Source of the DNA: Hofstenia miamia
Taxonomy: Eukaryota; Xenacoelomorpha; Acoela
Direction: 5' to 3'
Assembly (NCBI GenBank): GCA_004352715.1
Contig: SCFE01000039.1
Coordinates: forward strand, 1,472,155-1,536,154
Length of the DNA: 64,000 nucleotides
Positions 57,401 through 62,412 of the stretch are shown piece after piece (the first letter of the stretch is position 1; the number at the start of each line of letters is the position of its first letter). Both the position numbers and the translations under genes were made by a program. Below the pieces are notes generated by a model. That model searched no databases. It saw nothing but the letters and a program-made list of their open reading frames with translations, and was not told the DNA's origin.

Positions 57401-59468
57401 ATATATATATATATATAACTGATAGGTAACTACATTTAGTAATTTCTGAAACTTGTTGAGAGAATTTTGGATTGGGATAGAGTTGTTTTACATTAAAGAA
57501 TGTTGTCATTGTAATTATATTTTATATGTTGGGAATATAAATTTTGTTAATTCGTATGTCACCTCTAAGTACAAGTCTTAAAACAAAAACAATGAACCTC
57601 GTAGTTTGAAACTAGTTGTATTTGAAAGAATGACATTCTAAAGTTCATTAGTATTGTGCTTTGATTTACAAAGTACTTCTCTACGAATCTTCTCGATTGT
57701 CTTACCGTATGAGCTGTAATTCCATGATGGGAGGATTCTATAACGCATTTGCTACATTATAAAAAACATAGCTGCTGCCGTCGCAATTGCACTAAGACGT
57801 CCTCAAGGTTATTTTTAAACACAGAGATGCGTTACTCTACAGAATATCTATTATGAAATAACCCGATGTTGTGTAAATATTCTCTTTCAATTTCTTAAGT
57901 AGAAACTTGTTCTGTACCTTCGCTTCGTTCCAAAAAGTATGCAACTTTCGTATCATTTTTTGCTTTGTATGATGAAAAGCGTGGACTTAGTTTAAAATGA
58001 AGCAGATAGTACTCTTGTAGTTGATAAGTAAGTATGACGCCAAAATACGTGTTGCATGGAGCCATAAATATGTGATTCTTCCAATTAAGACATTTTTTAA
58101 CATTCTACTGTTTACAATATTCGTTTTATATAATGCAATTAGCGCATTTATTTTTAGCCTATTAAACCAGCCACAATACCTATAGAATTTGACATGTCTG
58201 ACGGTTCTGTAAGCGTATTCAGAATCCCTTCTACCACCAGATGTCTTTTACAACAGCTTTTGGACCCCCCGAACAGCAACGGAAATGATTGGCGCATGTT
58301 AGCGCGAAAATTAAAGTTTGATAGGTTCGATAGTTTTTTCATTATTTAATTACTGAAATGTGTAATGCTTGCAACAAAAATTATTTTTTCACCTAGATAG
58401 TTATATGACACGCATTTTATTAGGTTTATGTAATTGATAGATATTTCAAAAACCAAAAAATACTCCGTTAAATTATATATATTTTTTACGATTTCTAATT
58501 TAAAAAATGGAATTTAACGTATATGTAGATACTTGAATAGGCTAATCCAGAACTGTAAATGGGTCGGGATATGTAGGTCCAACCCAACCTAACTAAAAAT
58601 TCAACAAATAAATTTTGACCGGTCTACGATTTCATTACTTTTACAGATTTCTGCGTCATGACAATTAAATAGAAGCACATGTGAAAAGAAAGCACATATA
58701 AAATGTATAAAAAGTAAATTTTTTTATACTGAAACCTGAAATGCAGTGTTTACCACAACAATATATGACATTCCTGTAAGCATATATGCATAATGACACA
58801 ACCTATTCATATATATATATATATATATATATATGAACCAACCCAATTACAACCCTGGTCTAATCACTTGTGATAGGAACATAAATAAGACTGCTGGTCA
58901 CAGATACTGATAATGGGTATTAACTAATAACTATTTCCAAAGTATCAGCCAACTCCTATTTCTTGGTTGCAATGGTTTATTGTGTTAATGGAATTCATGC
59001 ATTAAAAACTAGTTAATTTAGAACGATAAGACTTTCGATTACTTTTTAAATTCATTAGCTTATATTAAATTATAACAAGATATATTGTATAAACACATTA
59101 TTCCTAGTGGGTTTCTTACCATTATTATATTCTATATGCGGTTTTGTGAGATACATATCAATTTAAATATGTGCTGCCAAACACTCTATTTTGGAATACA
59201 TACTTTTTACTATGCGCATAAAAAATTTAGTTGTTGATATATATCTGAATGGTAAGCCCTTGCTGTTTTGAATAAGGTGATTTTTAGACATCTTCAGTAT
59301 TTTGCCACACGTCAAAGCCCCAGCGAGAGCATTTTCAATCTCTGGGAAGCTCGCAATAGAGATGCCAATTCAGTTCGTGATTTAGCTCAAATTTTTCGTA
59401 ACATGGGTAGAACAGACTGTGCGTTACTAGTGCAGCAAGAAGCCTCCTATTACTCTGGGTCTCAATGA
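6612..59468 (+). CDS. unc5: UNC5-family netrin receptor, complete gene of about 18 exons
   Basis: Netrin receptor for repulsive axon and cell guidance; a type I plasma-membrane protein. Joining 6612..6684, 13971..14027, 23258..23360, 27766..27866, 32105..32212, 35101..35246, 36985..37120, 37778..38107, 41310..41333, 46778..46921, 48832..49042, 55324..55547, 55647..55915, 56525..56767, 56867..57013, 57122..57298, 58158..58324 and 59288..59468 gives 2841 nt, or 946 residues plus stop, with every splice phase compatible. Approximate domain order: signal peptide 1-24, Ig1 45-147, Ig2 149-240, TSP1 243-298 and 299-352, TM 368-393, ZU5 545-645, UPA 690-830, Death 855-935. This is the diagnostic UNC5 architecture and usual length. 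Exons from 35101 on (except the microexon) are near certain by family resemblance. The exons at 13971, 27766 and 41310 are predictions. I read the exons by eye; no transcript was available. Confidence 0.93.
7742..7781. repeat. AT dinucleotide microsatellite
   Basis: About 20 uninterrupted AT units. Similar tracts occur near 5192, 10486, 19003, 32246, 39016, 57390, 58809 and 63971. Confidence 0.95.
8390..8792. repeat. ATT microsatellite running into an assembly gap
   Basis: (ATT)n from 8414 to 8460 followed by Ns 8461-8792. The bases just before it (AGAGCAATGAATTTG) resemble the AGCAATAAATTTGATTTG that precedes the ATT tail of the LINE relic at 41230, so this is possibly another LINE tail. 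Confidence 0.7.
9660..10087 (-). pseudogene. hAT transposase C-terminal fragment with 3' end
   Basis: On the minus strand, 10087 down to 9911 encodes LFSTVNRVLTEFRKSMATNR, then LKHLALLPFKKELTKELDRE and EIVKIFCSKLRRLEGLK, followed by a stop. This resembles the hAT/ZMYM1-type C-terminal dimerisation region (xxxFSxxxxxxxxxRxxMxxxRLxxLxLL). An in-frame TAG (10088-10090) breaks it upstream. About 250 bases further along in the element direction, 9660 begins CAGTAGCGTAGACAG, similar to the CAGTGGCGTAGC termini common in hAT elements. So this looks like the 3' end of a dead hAT element. The sense-strand ORF at 9855 is only its shadow. Confidence 0.6.
11283..11868. repeat. second copy of 9860-10445, flanked by single Ns
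   Basis: This 586-bp block matches 9860-10445 base for base as far as I could read and is bounded by N at 11282 and N at 11869. It includes the hAT fragment (11334-11510, minus). The N boundaries suggest a misplaced or duplicate contig. Confidence 0.85.
13971..14027 (+). CDS. unc5: unc5 exon 2 (candidate): N-terminal linker
   Basis: A 57-nt open stretch with a pyrimidine-rich acceptor (CTTCTTTTTGTAG) and a good donor (C|GTATGT). It starts with two bases and ends with one, so it is phase 1-1 and fits exactly between exon 1 and exon 3. It encodes about 19 residues rich in N, S and T (FPTRSQNDYSTGNATTRN) with a possible N-glycosylation site, NAT. In UNC5 a short poorly conserved linker precedes Ig1, so homology cannot confirm it. 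The gene stays in frame if this exon is omitted. Confidence 0.5.
14497..14612. repeat. about 45-bp imperfect tandem repeat, 2.5 units
   Basis: Units share ACAAAAATCC..TAGC.. ACAAAA.. CTGACAAA. The minus-strand open frame across it is a product of the repeat. Confidence 0.6.
16168..16236. repeat. AT microsatellite and 21-base N gap
   Basis: AT repeat 16168-16215, N 16216-16236. The 40 bases after the gap repeat those at 15787-15826, so the sequence between is of doubtful placement. Confidence 0.85.
16364..16442. repeat. compound AT/TTTGTT microsatellite
   Basis: AT runs interrupted by TTTGTTTATAT at two places. Confidence 0.9.
21208..21648. repeat. assembly gap flanked by AT repeats
   Basis: N run 21208-21615 followed by an AT repeat to 21648; the sequence before the gap (GTATATACTGTATAT) is also AT. 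Open frames through the gap are meaningless. Confidence 0.95.
22760..22900. repeat. diverged dispersed repeat
   Basis: Resembles 3555-3690: both contain TTAATTGCAG, TTAGAAATCACT, TACCACATGT, and TATGGACGAAA in the same order and spacing. It is a degraded second member of the family inside the element at 3170-4137. Confidence 0.5.
23258..23360 (+). CDS. unc5: unc5 exon 3: first half of Ig1
   Basis: Acceptor TGTTTAG|AA and donor GAT|GTAAGT bound 103 nt, entering in phase 1 and leaving in phase 2. The peptide reads TPTFLIEPTDMYVMHD then LAVVLRCSAKNVIIIKW. This matches the start of UNC5 Ig1, whose hallmark in vertebrates is FLVEPEDVYIVKNK followed by the first Ig cysteine. It lies outside any long ORF and was found by searching for the missing Ig1. 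Confidence 0.82.
23530..24115 (-). pseudogene. Tc1/mariner (maT-like) transposase relic
   Basis: Minus strand, from ATG at 24115. It starts EQQNLSAFIVLARVGYSDSN (helix-turn-helix region), then after an internal deletion VASDGTMMPPHFFKAEQRIN and TKEYIKILKDVFLP (first catalytic Asp in SDG). After frameshifts it gives FGLNNVAYVQD and PDLNVLDYFVW (second and third acidic positions of the DDD triad). A full transposase of this family is about 340 residues; here the part between the N-terminal DNA-binding region and the catalytic core is missing and several stops occur (for example where LPWIN is expected). It is a non-functional deletion derivative. Confidence 0.75.
23766..26599. repeat. 1.4-kb segment present twice around a single N
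   Basis: Copy 1 is 23766-25158 and copy 2 is 25160-26599, with N at 25159. They differ by scattered substitutions and indels (a 27-base insert with CCCACGAAAGTGGG near 25728; an extra AAAATATTTTTT near 26042). Divergence of a few percent fits unmerged haplotypes or an old tandem duplication. Confidence 0.85.
25199..25509 (-). pseudogene. second mariner transposase relic copy
   Basis: It repeats the relic at 23805-24115 with a few substitutions (for example ASDGTMMPPHFFKAEQRI intact; KVPNQ changed to KEPNQ). It is cut off at the N at 25159, so the D2/D3 part of the relic is absent. Confidence 0.75.
27766..27866 (+). CDS. unc5: unc5 exon 4 (candidate): middle of Ig1, 3' end uncertain
   Basis: A strong acceptor (TCTTCCTTTTCCAG) opens a frame that continues exon 3 in phase 2 and reads HLKCRRDW, resembling the FFKCNGEW motif of UNC5 Ig1. 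The end is unclear. Running to a weak donor A|GTCTGC at 27866 gives the phase needed by the next exon, and an Ig1 about as long as in vertebrates (43 versus 46 residues between the two landmark Cys motifs). A better-looking donor, GTACGT, occurs at 27793 but would require another unseen exon. The strain between donor quality and phase keeps confidence moderate. Confidence 0.42.
28118..30102. repeat. 992-bp segment present twice around a single N
   Basis: 28118-29109 and 29111-30102 have the same length and differ at only a couple of positions that I saw (GTTTGATTG/GTTTGGTTG; CTAATTACC/CTATTTACC). N at 29110. Most likely an assembly overlap between contigs. Confidence 0.9.
30690..31480. mobile_element. 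GC-richer island, possible SINE or retroelement end
   Basis: About 800 bases of markedly higher GC and complexity than the rest. On the minus strand, near 30940-30885, GTTTGGCCAAAGCGGAGAGG followed about 36 bases later by AGTTCGGGATTCGG loosely resembles tRNA A and B boxes, as in a tRNA-derived SINE head. No long ORF and no clear protein. Identity unresolved. Confidence 0.3.
32105..32212 (+). CDS. unc5: unc5 exon 5: end of Ig1
   Basis: Acceptor ACATTTTAG and donor T|GTAAGA bound 108 nt in phase 1-1. The frame reads LKFTSKNTDHVACKCKGESS then DNQFIFSKKAKVARA. The VACKCKGESS segment corresponds to the YWCQCVAWSS motif that closes UNC5 Ig1, including the paired cysteines, and the following KKAKV corresponds to the last Ig strand before Ig2. 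The exon boundary codon joins to Y at the start of exon 6, as in the family (AY). Confidence 0.8.
33180..33321. repeat. 71-bp tandem duplication
   Basis: Two adjacent units starting TCTGAAGAACTCTGCAATTA and ending CCATTATTTCTT(G/T), differing by about one base. No N between them. Confidence 0.9.
33579..34075. repeat. 243-bp segment present twice around an 11-base gap
   Basis: 33579-33821 and 33833-34075 match at both ends but differ internally by compensating indels (copy 1 has CATTGGGGTGCGCTGCTACC; copy 2 has GGACCTCTTATGTCC). This looks like two haplotypes placed in series. Confidence 0.85.
35101..35246 (+). CDS. unc5: unc5 exon 6: first half of Ig2
   Basis: Acceptor ATTTTAG at 35100 and donor GAT|GTAAGC. 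It encodes IKDHFAQWPLSQRTELGKTA followed by TFYCKPPKAYPDAIVSWEKD. The Cys and the Trp of the VSW motif are the canonical Ig B-strand Cys and C-strand Trp. The CKPP..YPDAIVSW pattern matches UNC5 Ig2 (CRPPEGIPPAEVEW). The exon ends in phase 0. Confidence 0.93.
35247..36984. other. unc5 intron 6
   Basis: About 1.7 kb without ORFs of note. Bases 35810-36020 form a GC-richer, complex stretch that could be regulatory; the rest is AT-rich. Confidence 0.6.
36985..37120 (+). CDS. unc5: unc5 exon 7: second half of Ig2
   Basis: Acceptor CGTTTTTAG and donor A|GTACGT. It encodes SAIIIMPTSGLHISKVKQSH then KGNYTCIARNVVGQRKSNSA. The Y-x-C motif (NYTCIARN) is the F-strand signature of an Ig domain and aligns with NYTCVAKN of UNC5 Ig2. 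Starts in phase 0 and ends in phase 1. Confidence 0.93.
37121..37777. other. unc5 intron 7
   Basis: About 650 bases. Bases 37234-37311 carry a short reverse-transcriptase-like relic. The remainder has no recognised content. Confidence 0.6.
37234..37311 (+). pseudogene. non-LTR reverse transcriptase relic
   Basis: The frame reads SGVTNVPQGCILAYMIFNLY, which resembles the conserved SGVPQGS(V/C)LGPLLFNLY motif of non-LTR retrotransposon reverse transcriptases. Only about 26 codons are recognisable and the flanks are closed or degraded. It is a short decayed fragment inside a unc5 intron. Confidence 0.45.
37778..38107 (+). CDS. unc5: unc5 exon 8: two thrombospondin type 1 repeats
   Basis: The acceptor GGTTTAG at 37777 is set by the phase of exon 7; the upstream in-frame ATG at 37759 is intronic. 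The donor is AAG|GTACGT. The exon encodes NGQWSEWSSFSQCSSPCGRA, a CxxPCG-type TSP1 with WxxW, then DGGWSDWESWAVCSPSCVQH, a second TSP1, each with six cysteines. Two tandem TSP1 modules after two Ig domains define the UNC5 ectodomain. WSEWSSF and WSDWESW are the C-mannosylation-type WxxW motifs. Both repeats share one 330-nt phase 1-1 exon. Confidence 0.97.
38808..39042. repeat. AAT repeat, N gap and AT repeat
   Basis: AAT units 38808-38821, N 38822-39015, AT repeat 39016-39042. Long minus-strand open frames crossing it are artefacts. Confidence 0.95.
40905..41277 (+). mobile_element. 3' end of a decayed non-LTR retrotransposon (LINE)
   Basis: The frame near 40905-41010 reads HSNSFHHTATKLWNNLDHKI then KIEKTIRIHT and a stop. 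This resembles the C-terminal end of LINE ORF2 proteins (A-x-KLWNxLP-x-x-I). It is followed by an untranslated stretch with AGCAATAAATT and an (ATT)n tail ending at 41277, the microsatellite-type tail of several non-LTR clades. The tail module (GTTTGTAGCTTT..AGCAATAAATT..ATT repeat) occurs twice in tandem, near 41115-41181 and 41203-41277. Upstream frames are degenerate; the clade is not assigned. Confidence 0.5.
41310..41333 (+). CDS. unc5: unc5 microexon candidate (24 nt, juxtamembrane)
   Basis: Acceptor CACATATTTAG and donor A|GTAAGT enclose only 24 nt, in phase 1-1, adding eight residues (DYTGVKTN-like) between the second TSP1 and the membrane segment. Including or skipping it keeps the frame. 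In vertebrate UNC5 genes an alternatively spliced exon sits at this same place between TSP1 and TM. The consensus donor and matching phase support it, but such a short stretch can arise by chance. Confidence 0.45.
41334..46777. other. unc5 intron before the TM exon
   Basis: About 5.4 kb. It includes a hAT-like MITE (45631-45974) with target-site duplications and one copy of a 45-bp dispersed motif (about 43540-43582). The rest is AT-rich with no recognised feature. Confidence 0.55.
45623..45982. mobile_element. hAT-like MITE copy A with 8-bp target-site duplication
   Basis: Element 45631-45974, flanked on both sides by the perfect 8-bp direct repeat GTTCTGAC (45623-45630 and 45975-45982). 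Ends AGGACTTGTCGACGAGCC and GGCTCGTTGACAAGTCTG form terminal inverted repeats. The interior is rich in GAGCCGAGC-type motifs and has no transposase. 8-bp duplications are typical of hAT insertions. Confidence 0.8.
46778..46921 (+). CDS. unc5: unc5 exon 10: transmembrane segment
   Basis: Acceptor ATTTTTAG and donor T|GTAAGT bound 144 nt in phase 1-1. It encodes a short stalk (KHTVIYN), an uninterrupted hydrophobic helix of about 25 residues (ILLTCLFLIIFLAIISALAL followed by LFICY) and a basic stop-transfer KKR. That gives a single-pass type I topology. The following TVYNEGFG starts the cytoplasmic linker. UNC5 receptors have one membrane span at this position. Confidence 0.9.
46922..48831. other. 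unc5 intron between TM and linker exons
   Basis: About 1.9 kb of AT-rich DNA. A GC-richer patch near 48570-48710 is unexplained. Open frames on both strands (for example 47097-47375 and 47682-47984) show no recognisable protein. Confidence 0.55.
48832..49042 (+). CDS. unc5: unc5 exon 11: cytoplasmic linker
   Basis: Acceptor TGAATTTAG and donor AG|GTAAAG; phase 1 in, phase 2 out. It encodes about 70 residues, including SSVVTQFVNGQGVVASCRKD and QPVPANQYISDSDNHTSNYR. No domain is expected here; in UNC5 this juxtamembrane region is variable and partly disordered. The frame joins the TM exon and the next exon exactly, and the translation has no stops. Serine- and asparagine-rich parts are compatible with phosphorylation, but no site is assigned. 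Confidence 0.88.
50690..51018. mobile_element. hAT-like MITE copy B
   Basis: Element 50698-51010, ends AGACTTGTTTACAAGCCGAG and GACAAGTCTGC, flanked by GTATAGAG and GTATAGAA (7 of 8 match). It shares the interior with copy A (GATATACAACGAGC, TTCAATATA, GAAATGTTTATTA, GAGCCGAAAAT), so both belong to one family. Confidence 0.75.
51382..51464. repeat. ATC trinucleotide microsatellite
   Basis: ATC/CATCAT units with a few interruptions (CGTCATCACTTTA). The Met-rich minus-strand frame here is produced by the repeat. Confidence 0.95.
52568..53430. repeat. large imperfect inverted repeat (foldback element)
   Basis: Left arm about 52616-53016, right arm about 53100-53430. Pairs include GGGTAGCTTTGTTACCC with GGGTAACAAAGCCACCC, CACAATATGGGAATCAT with ATGATTCCCATATTGTG, and TTGAGCTCAAATCAAA with its complement on the right. 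The arms are interrupted by an unpaired stretch. It lies in a unc5 intron and would form a long hairpin in the pre-mRNA. Confidence 0.8.
55324..55547 (+). CDS. unc5: unc5 exon 12: linker and start of ZU5
   Basis: Acceptor TTTATTTTAG and donor CAG|GTATAG; phase 2 in, phase 1 out. A proline-rich acidic stretch (MKEPPSPDHYSYPMDVYEHL) leads into GKVGYSGGRLCLPES. The latter corresponds to the FGxxGGRLxIPxTG start of the UNC5 ZU5 domain. Confidence 0.94.
55647..55915 (+). CDS. unc5: unc5 exon 13: ZU5 domain core
   Basis: Acceptor GATTTTAG and donor AAG|GTTAGA. It encodes ISLLIPEGAVPRSLTYELYL, then ILSPIVLCGPRDLTFLKPVA and VTFRHCAHEALSDWTIAL. These are the hallmark ZU5 elements (LLIPxGAIPxGxxYE.YL, SPxVxCGPxGLxxxxPVxLxxPHCA, DW). 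ZU5 packs against UPA and Death in the autoinhibited UNC5 cytoplasmic tail. Confidence 0.97.
55916..56524. other. unc5 intron within ZU5
   Basis: About 610 bases of AT-rich intronic DNA with no recognised features. Confidence 0.8.
56525..56767 (+). CDS. unc5: unc5 exon 14: ZU5-UPA junction
   Basis: Acceptor ATGATTTAG and donor GAG|GTAAGC, phase 0-0, 81 codons. It contains IYCQLNDSKCSALVDQLSSG, matching the CYCQLEPxxCHILLDQLG segment of UNC5. It then has PISGSLSLRVYCIDNSTDAL, matching SLEYSLRVYCLEDTPVAL at the start of UPA. Confidence 0.96.
56867..57013 (+). CDS. unc5: unc5 exon 15: UPA domain, part 1
   Basis: Acceptor TTGCTTAG and donor CAG|GTATTT, phase 0-0, 49 codons. It reads HVLDVEESLGGILVQSPKKM and ends in ASNYQ. 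This aligns with EVLELERTLGGYLVEEPKPL and LAKYQ of vertebrate UNC5. The LGG and the exon end at YQ|EIPF are conserved. Confidence 0.95.
57122..57298 (+). CDS. unc5: unc5 exon 16: UPA domain, part 2
   Basis: Acceptor ATGTTTAG and donor CAG|GTTAGT, phase 0-0, 59 codons. It starts EIPFSHVWNGSQGTLHATFA, matching EIPFYHIWSGSQKALHCTFT of UNC5. It ends in a conserved strand (SLRIHIFQA). Confidence 0.96.
57299..58157. other. unc5 intron before Death domain
   Basis: About 860 bases. An AT microsatellite at 57390-57417 is bracketed by short inverted arms (57375-57389 and 57418-57432). Nothing else is recognised. Confidence 0.75.
57375..57432. repeat. AT microsatellite bracketed by inverted arms
   Basis: TAGTTACTTATCGGT on the left and CTGATAGGTAACTA on the right are near-complementary, with an AT repeat as the loop. 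Confidence 0.7.
58158..58324 (+). CDS. unc5: unc5 exon 17: linker and start of Death domain
   Basis: Acceptor TTTATTTTTAG and donor AG|GTTCGA, phase 0 in and 2 out. After a short linker (PIKPATIPIEF) it reads FRIPSTTRCLLQQLLDPPNS and NGNDWRMLARKLKFD. The NDWRMLAxKLxxD motif is the start of the UNC5 Death domain, nearly identical to vertebrate NDWRMLAQKLSMD. Confidence 0.96.
58325..59287. other. last intron of unc5
   Basis: About 960 bases of AT-rich DNA with an AT repeat at 58809-58834. No other content is recognised. Confidence 0.75.
59288..59468 (+). CDS. unc5: unc5 exon 18: end of Death domain and stop
   Basis: Acceptor ATTTTTAG at 59287; stop TGA at 59466-59468. It encodes HLQYFATRQSPSESIFNLWE, matching [20 protein letters not shown], then VRDLAQIFRNMGRTDCALLV, matching the final Death helices. 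The C-terminal tail (QQEASYYSGSQ) is short. The Death domain would fall in the autoinhibited bundle with ZU5-UPA and mediate dependence-receptor signalling in this family. Confidence 0.97.
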
Positions 59469-59917
59469 TGTACTATTCTCCTGGCGTTAGTAATGTCATG
59501 TCCCTATTCGACTTCAGTTAACAGACTTTTTTTGTTTATTAGTTTTTAGAATTTTGTAATTGATGATTTTTTCTCGGTTCAATTTTCCTTACTTACATAT
59601 GTTCATTTATCTTGGCAAATTGCACAATACTATGTGGAAAGCAAACAGGTTACTCATCATATTGTTTAACACTGTTTTATATTTTTTTATGCTATTCATT
59701 CAACCATAAAACAATATATTGTATAAAATTGAACTTGCATAAGGGCAAATTGTAGTGAACCCTAATAGTGTGCATAAAAAGTTTCCTATTAGAAATGCTC
59801 ATTTTTATAATAATTATTTTTTCCATTTTAGAAATTATATTAACACACCATTCAAAAGACACTGCATTTAAATGGCGCTAATAATGCCACAAATCGTTCT
59901 CTAAGATATTTTATTTT

Positions 59918-59942
59918 ATTAAATTTATATAGTTTTAATAAA
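59918..59942 (+). terminator. candidate unc5 polyadenylation signals
   Basis: ATTAAA at 59918-59923 and AATAAA at 59937-59942 lie about 450-475 bases after the stop codon. In DNA this AT-rich such hexamers occur by chance, so the 3' end is a guess. Confidence 0.35.
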
Positions 59943-60000
59943 TTTGTGGTTAACATATGGTTTGAGAAAGCGTAGAAGCTTTTTAAAAAAAACTTTGCTT

Positions 60001-60773
60001 AAGGTGATGCTCCGGTCGAAATTTCGTTCAAAATGATATTTTTAGAGATTTTGTGTTTCCGGGATTTTTTGATAGTTTTAGAATGTTTACTAACCATTAC
60101 CGCGCGAATTTTGTTTATAGAAACATCTTCTTGCTAAAATTATGATTTTGAAATAAAGATTATATGCTAAATTTCTTTGTATTTGGTAAAAGAGTATTTT
60201 ATTGTCGTTTTTTTTGGTCGCTGACGATCGTGAAAACAAAAACCACCATACAAACTTGAACAAGGTTGCTATCATACGCAGGTGTCTTTTTGCATCACAT
60301 CCATAAAATTTCTAGAAGGAACTGTCAATGTAGGTAAATTTTTTCTATACTTCAAACGCGATTTTCTCAATTCCGTTTTTTTCGAAATGAAGAACTCTGT
60401 ATCTCTGTAATCCTTCTAGATATCTCCCTGAAACGTTGCATGTATCTACATAATAGTCCTAGCTGTGGCATTACGAAGTTTTGTTATATTCAGTTGAATA
60501 CTTTTTATATTATCGATAGAGGTATTCACCTTCGATACACTTGTATTGGGAATATGACTCTGCAAATTTATTGCCATAAGACAATGTTTTAGTAAGGTAT
60601 AACAGTTGTTTTTATGTTGATTGCTTTTATGGCAGCCATTACCACACAAACAAAATTTGTGGGCCGAATAAATTATATTTTTAACTTCAGATGTTCATCA
60701 GTAAGTTACATACCAAATTTCATAGAGATAGCACGAAATTGGAAAAAATATTCGACTGGAGTACCACCTTCAA
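60001..60773. mobile_element. candidate DNA element with about 19-bp terminal inverted repeats
   Basis: The left end AAGGTGATGCTCCGGTCGAA is mirrored at the right end by TTCGACTGGAGTACCACCTT with few mismatches. The interior has no transposase. A clear target-site duplication was not found. Confidence 0.5.
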
Positions 60774-61443
60774 GAGAATTTCAAAGTACTTAAAGTTTAA
60801 ATGTATTCCAAATAGTTGGAAATATGCATCTGATTAATAAAATCCATAATGTTGAATACCAGGAAGACAGTGCGTAATGGAAAAGGGAGGCATTAGCGAT
60901 GAGAACAAGTTTTGCTTTTGGGAAATTCATTGTTTTGATAACAAACATTATACATGAATAGCTCGTTGTTGGCCATACATTTTGATCCACAGTCGAGTCC
61001 TATTTCCAGTCTCACTAGACATTCAGATCCCAAGTCTCATGTGGTCTTATCGCATACTTTCTGTTTTGCTTGAATTAGCAAAATGTAACAATAATTATTG
61101 ACATTATTGGTTCCAGTTTTTTGAACTGTCTTTCGAAATCAATGTTGTTCCCAGTCCCGCTTAAATATTTAGTCCTAGTTCTCTTTTCCAGAGTTATACA
61201 ACATATACAGTAAATTGCTTGATTCTAAGGTGAGTATAGTATATCAATTGAGAGAAAGGTTACGAGACTGGCACTAACTGTACTATTGTTTATTAATGCA
61301 CCCATGTATCTTTCTATTAGATAAAACTAAAAGTATATGTCTCAAATATATGATTAATCCAAGCTGGGTCGTTGCATTTCATCCACATCAAGGTCCGTTG
61401 GAGTCACTAAGGGACCCCAAGGAATTGCATGTATTTATTCAAT

Positions 61444-62042
61444 TAATTCTGAGCTATAACAACAGTAATGAATATTAAGTCTATGTCTATATTATGTAGA
61501 AAATCTATAATACTACAATAATGGAATCAATTTCGTTGTGATTCTATACACTCTTTTGCATTAGGTGCTACCATGCTTTGAATGTGCTTATAATATTAAA
61601 TGGTTAATAAAAGAGTGTCATATGGTAAAATTGTTAATAAAAATCATTTTACCAATGTATGATGATCATATTTAGTACTTATTTCGTTTCTAAAATATTA
61701 AAAACACAACATATGGTTTGTTTAAATTTTATTCATTTATTANTAATTCTGAGCTATAACAACAGTAATGAATATTAAGTCTATGTCTATATTATGTAGA
61801 AAATCTATAATACTACAATAATGGAATCAATTTCGTTGTGATTCTATACACTCTTTTGCATTAGGTGCTACCATGCTTTGAATGTGCTTATAATATTAAA
61901 TGGTTAATAAAAGAGTGTCATATGGTAAAATTGTTAATAAAAATCATTTTACCAATGTATGATGATCATATTTAGTACTTATTTCGTTTCTAAAATATTA
62001 AAAACACAACATATGGTTTGTTTAAATTTTATTCATTTATTA
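61444..62042. repeat. 299-bp segment present twice around a single N
   Basis: 61444-61742 and 61744-62042 read the same; N at 61743. Probably an assembly overlap. Confidence 0.9.
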
Positions 62043-62068
62043 AATATCTAATACAGCCCATTGAAATC

Positions 62069-62096
62069 CCCGTGCATAGCACGGGCAGTTTCCTAG
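62069..62096 (+). mobile_element. Helitron-like 3' terminus
   Basis: CCCGTGC-ATA-GCACGGG forms a perfect 7-bp hairpin, followed by CAGTTTC and then CTAG before a T. A GC-rich hairpin shortly before CTRR-T is the classic Helitron 3' end. The 5' end and any helicase are not seen, so this would be a non-autonomous copy. Confidence 0.5.
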
Positions 62097-62412
62097 TAAT
62101 GAATTACAGTAACGTATAATGCAACCGTTCCACTAAATACCATTTATTTTGAAAGAATTTTCAACTTTCAATGATATATCTATTTTAATAATGCCAATAA
62201 TATTGAGTCAAAATCTATATTGCTGGTCTTAGTTCGAAGTGCACAATAAATTATTCATGAAAAATTATCTTTCCACATATTCAATATTTTAATTTATAAT
62301 ATCTTCAGAAATTTTTGAAAGTTTACTTTGCAATCATTGACAGTTCGATAAGTGATTTGACACTCTATGAAATTTGCTCTATTTTATTTGTCATGATCAT
62401 AATGATAATATA

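Larger units (their letters stand above)
59469..62412. other. intergenic region between unc5 and the LRR gene
   Basis: About 2.9 kb. It contains the presumed unc5 3' UTR, a candidate TIR element (about 60001-60773), a repeated segment around a single N (61444-62042) and a Helitron-like 3' end (62069-62096). No supported coding sequence; frames near 61296-61478 look like chance. Confidence 0.7.
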
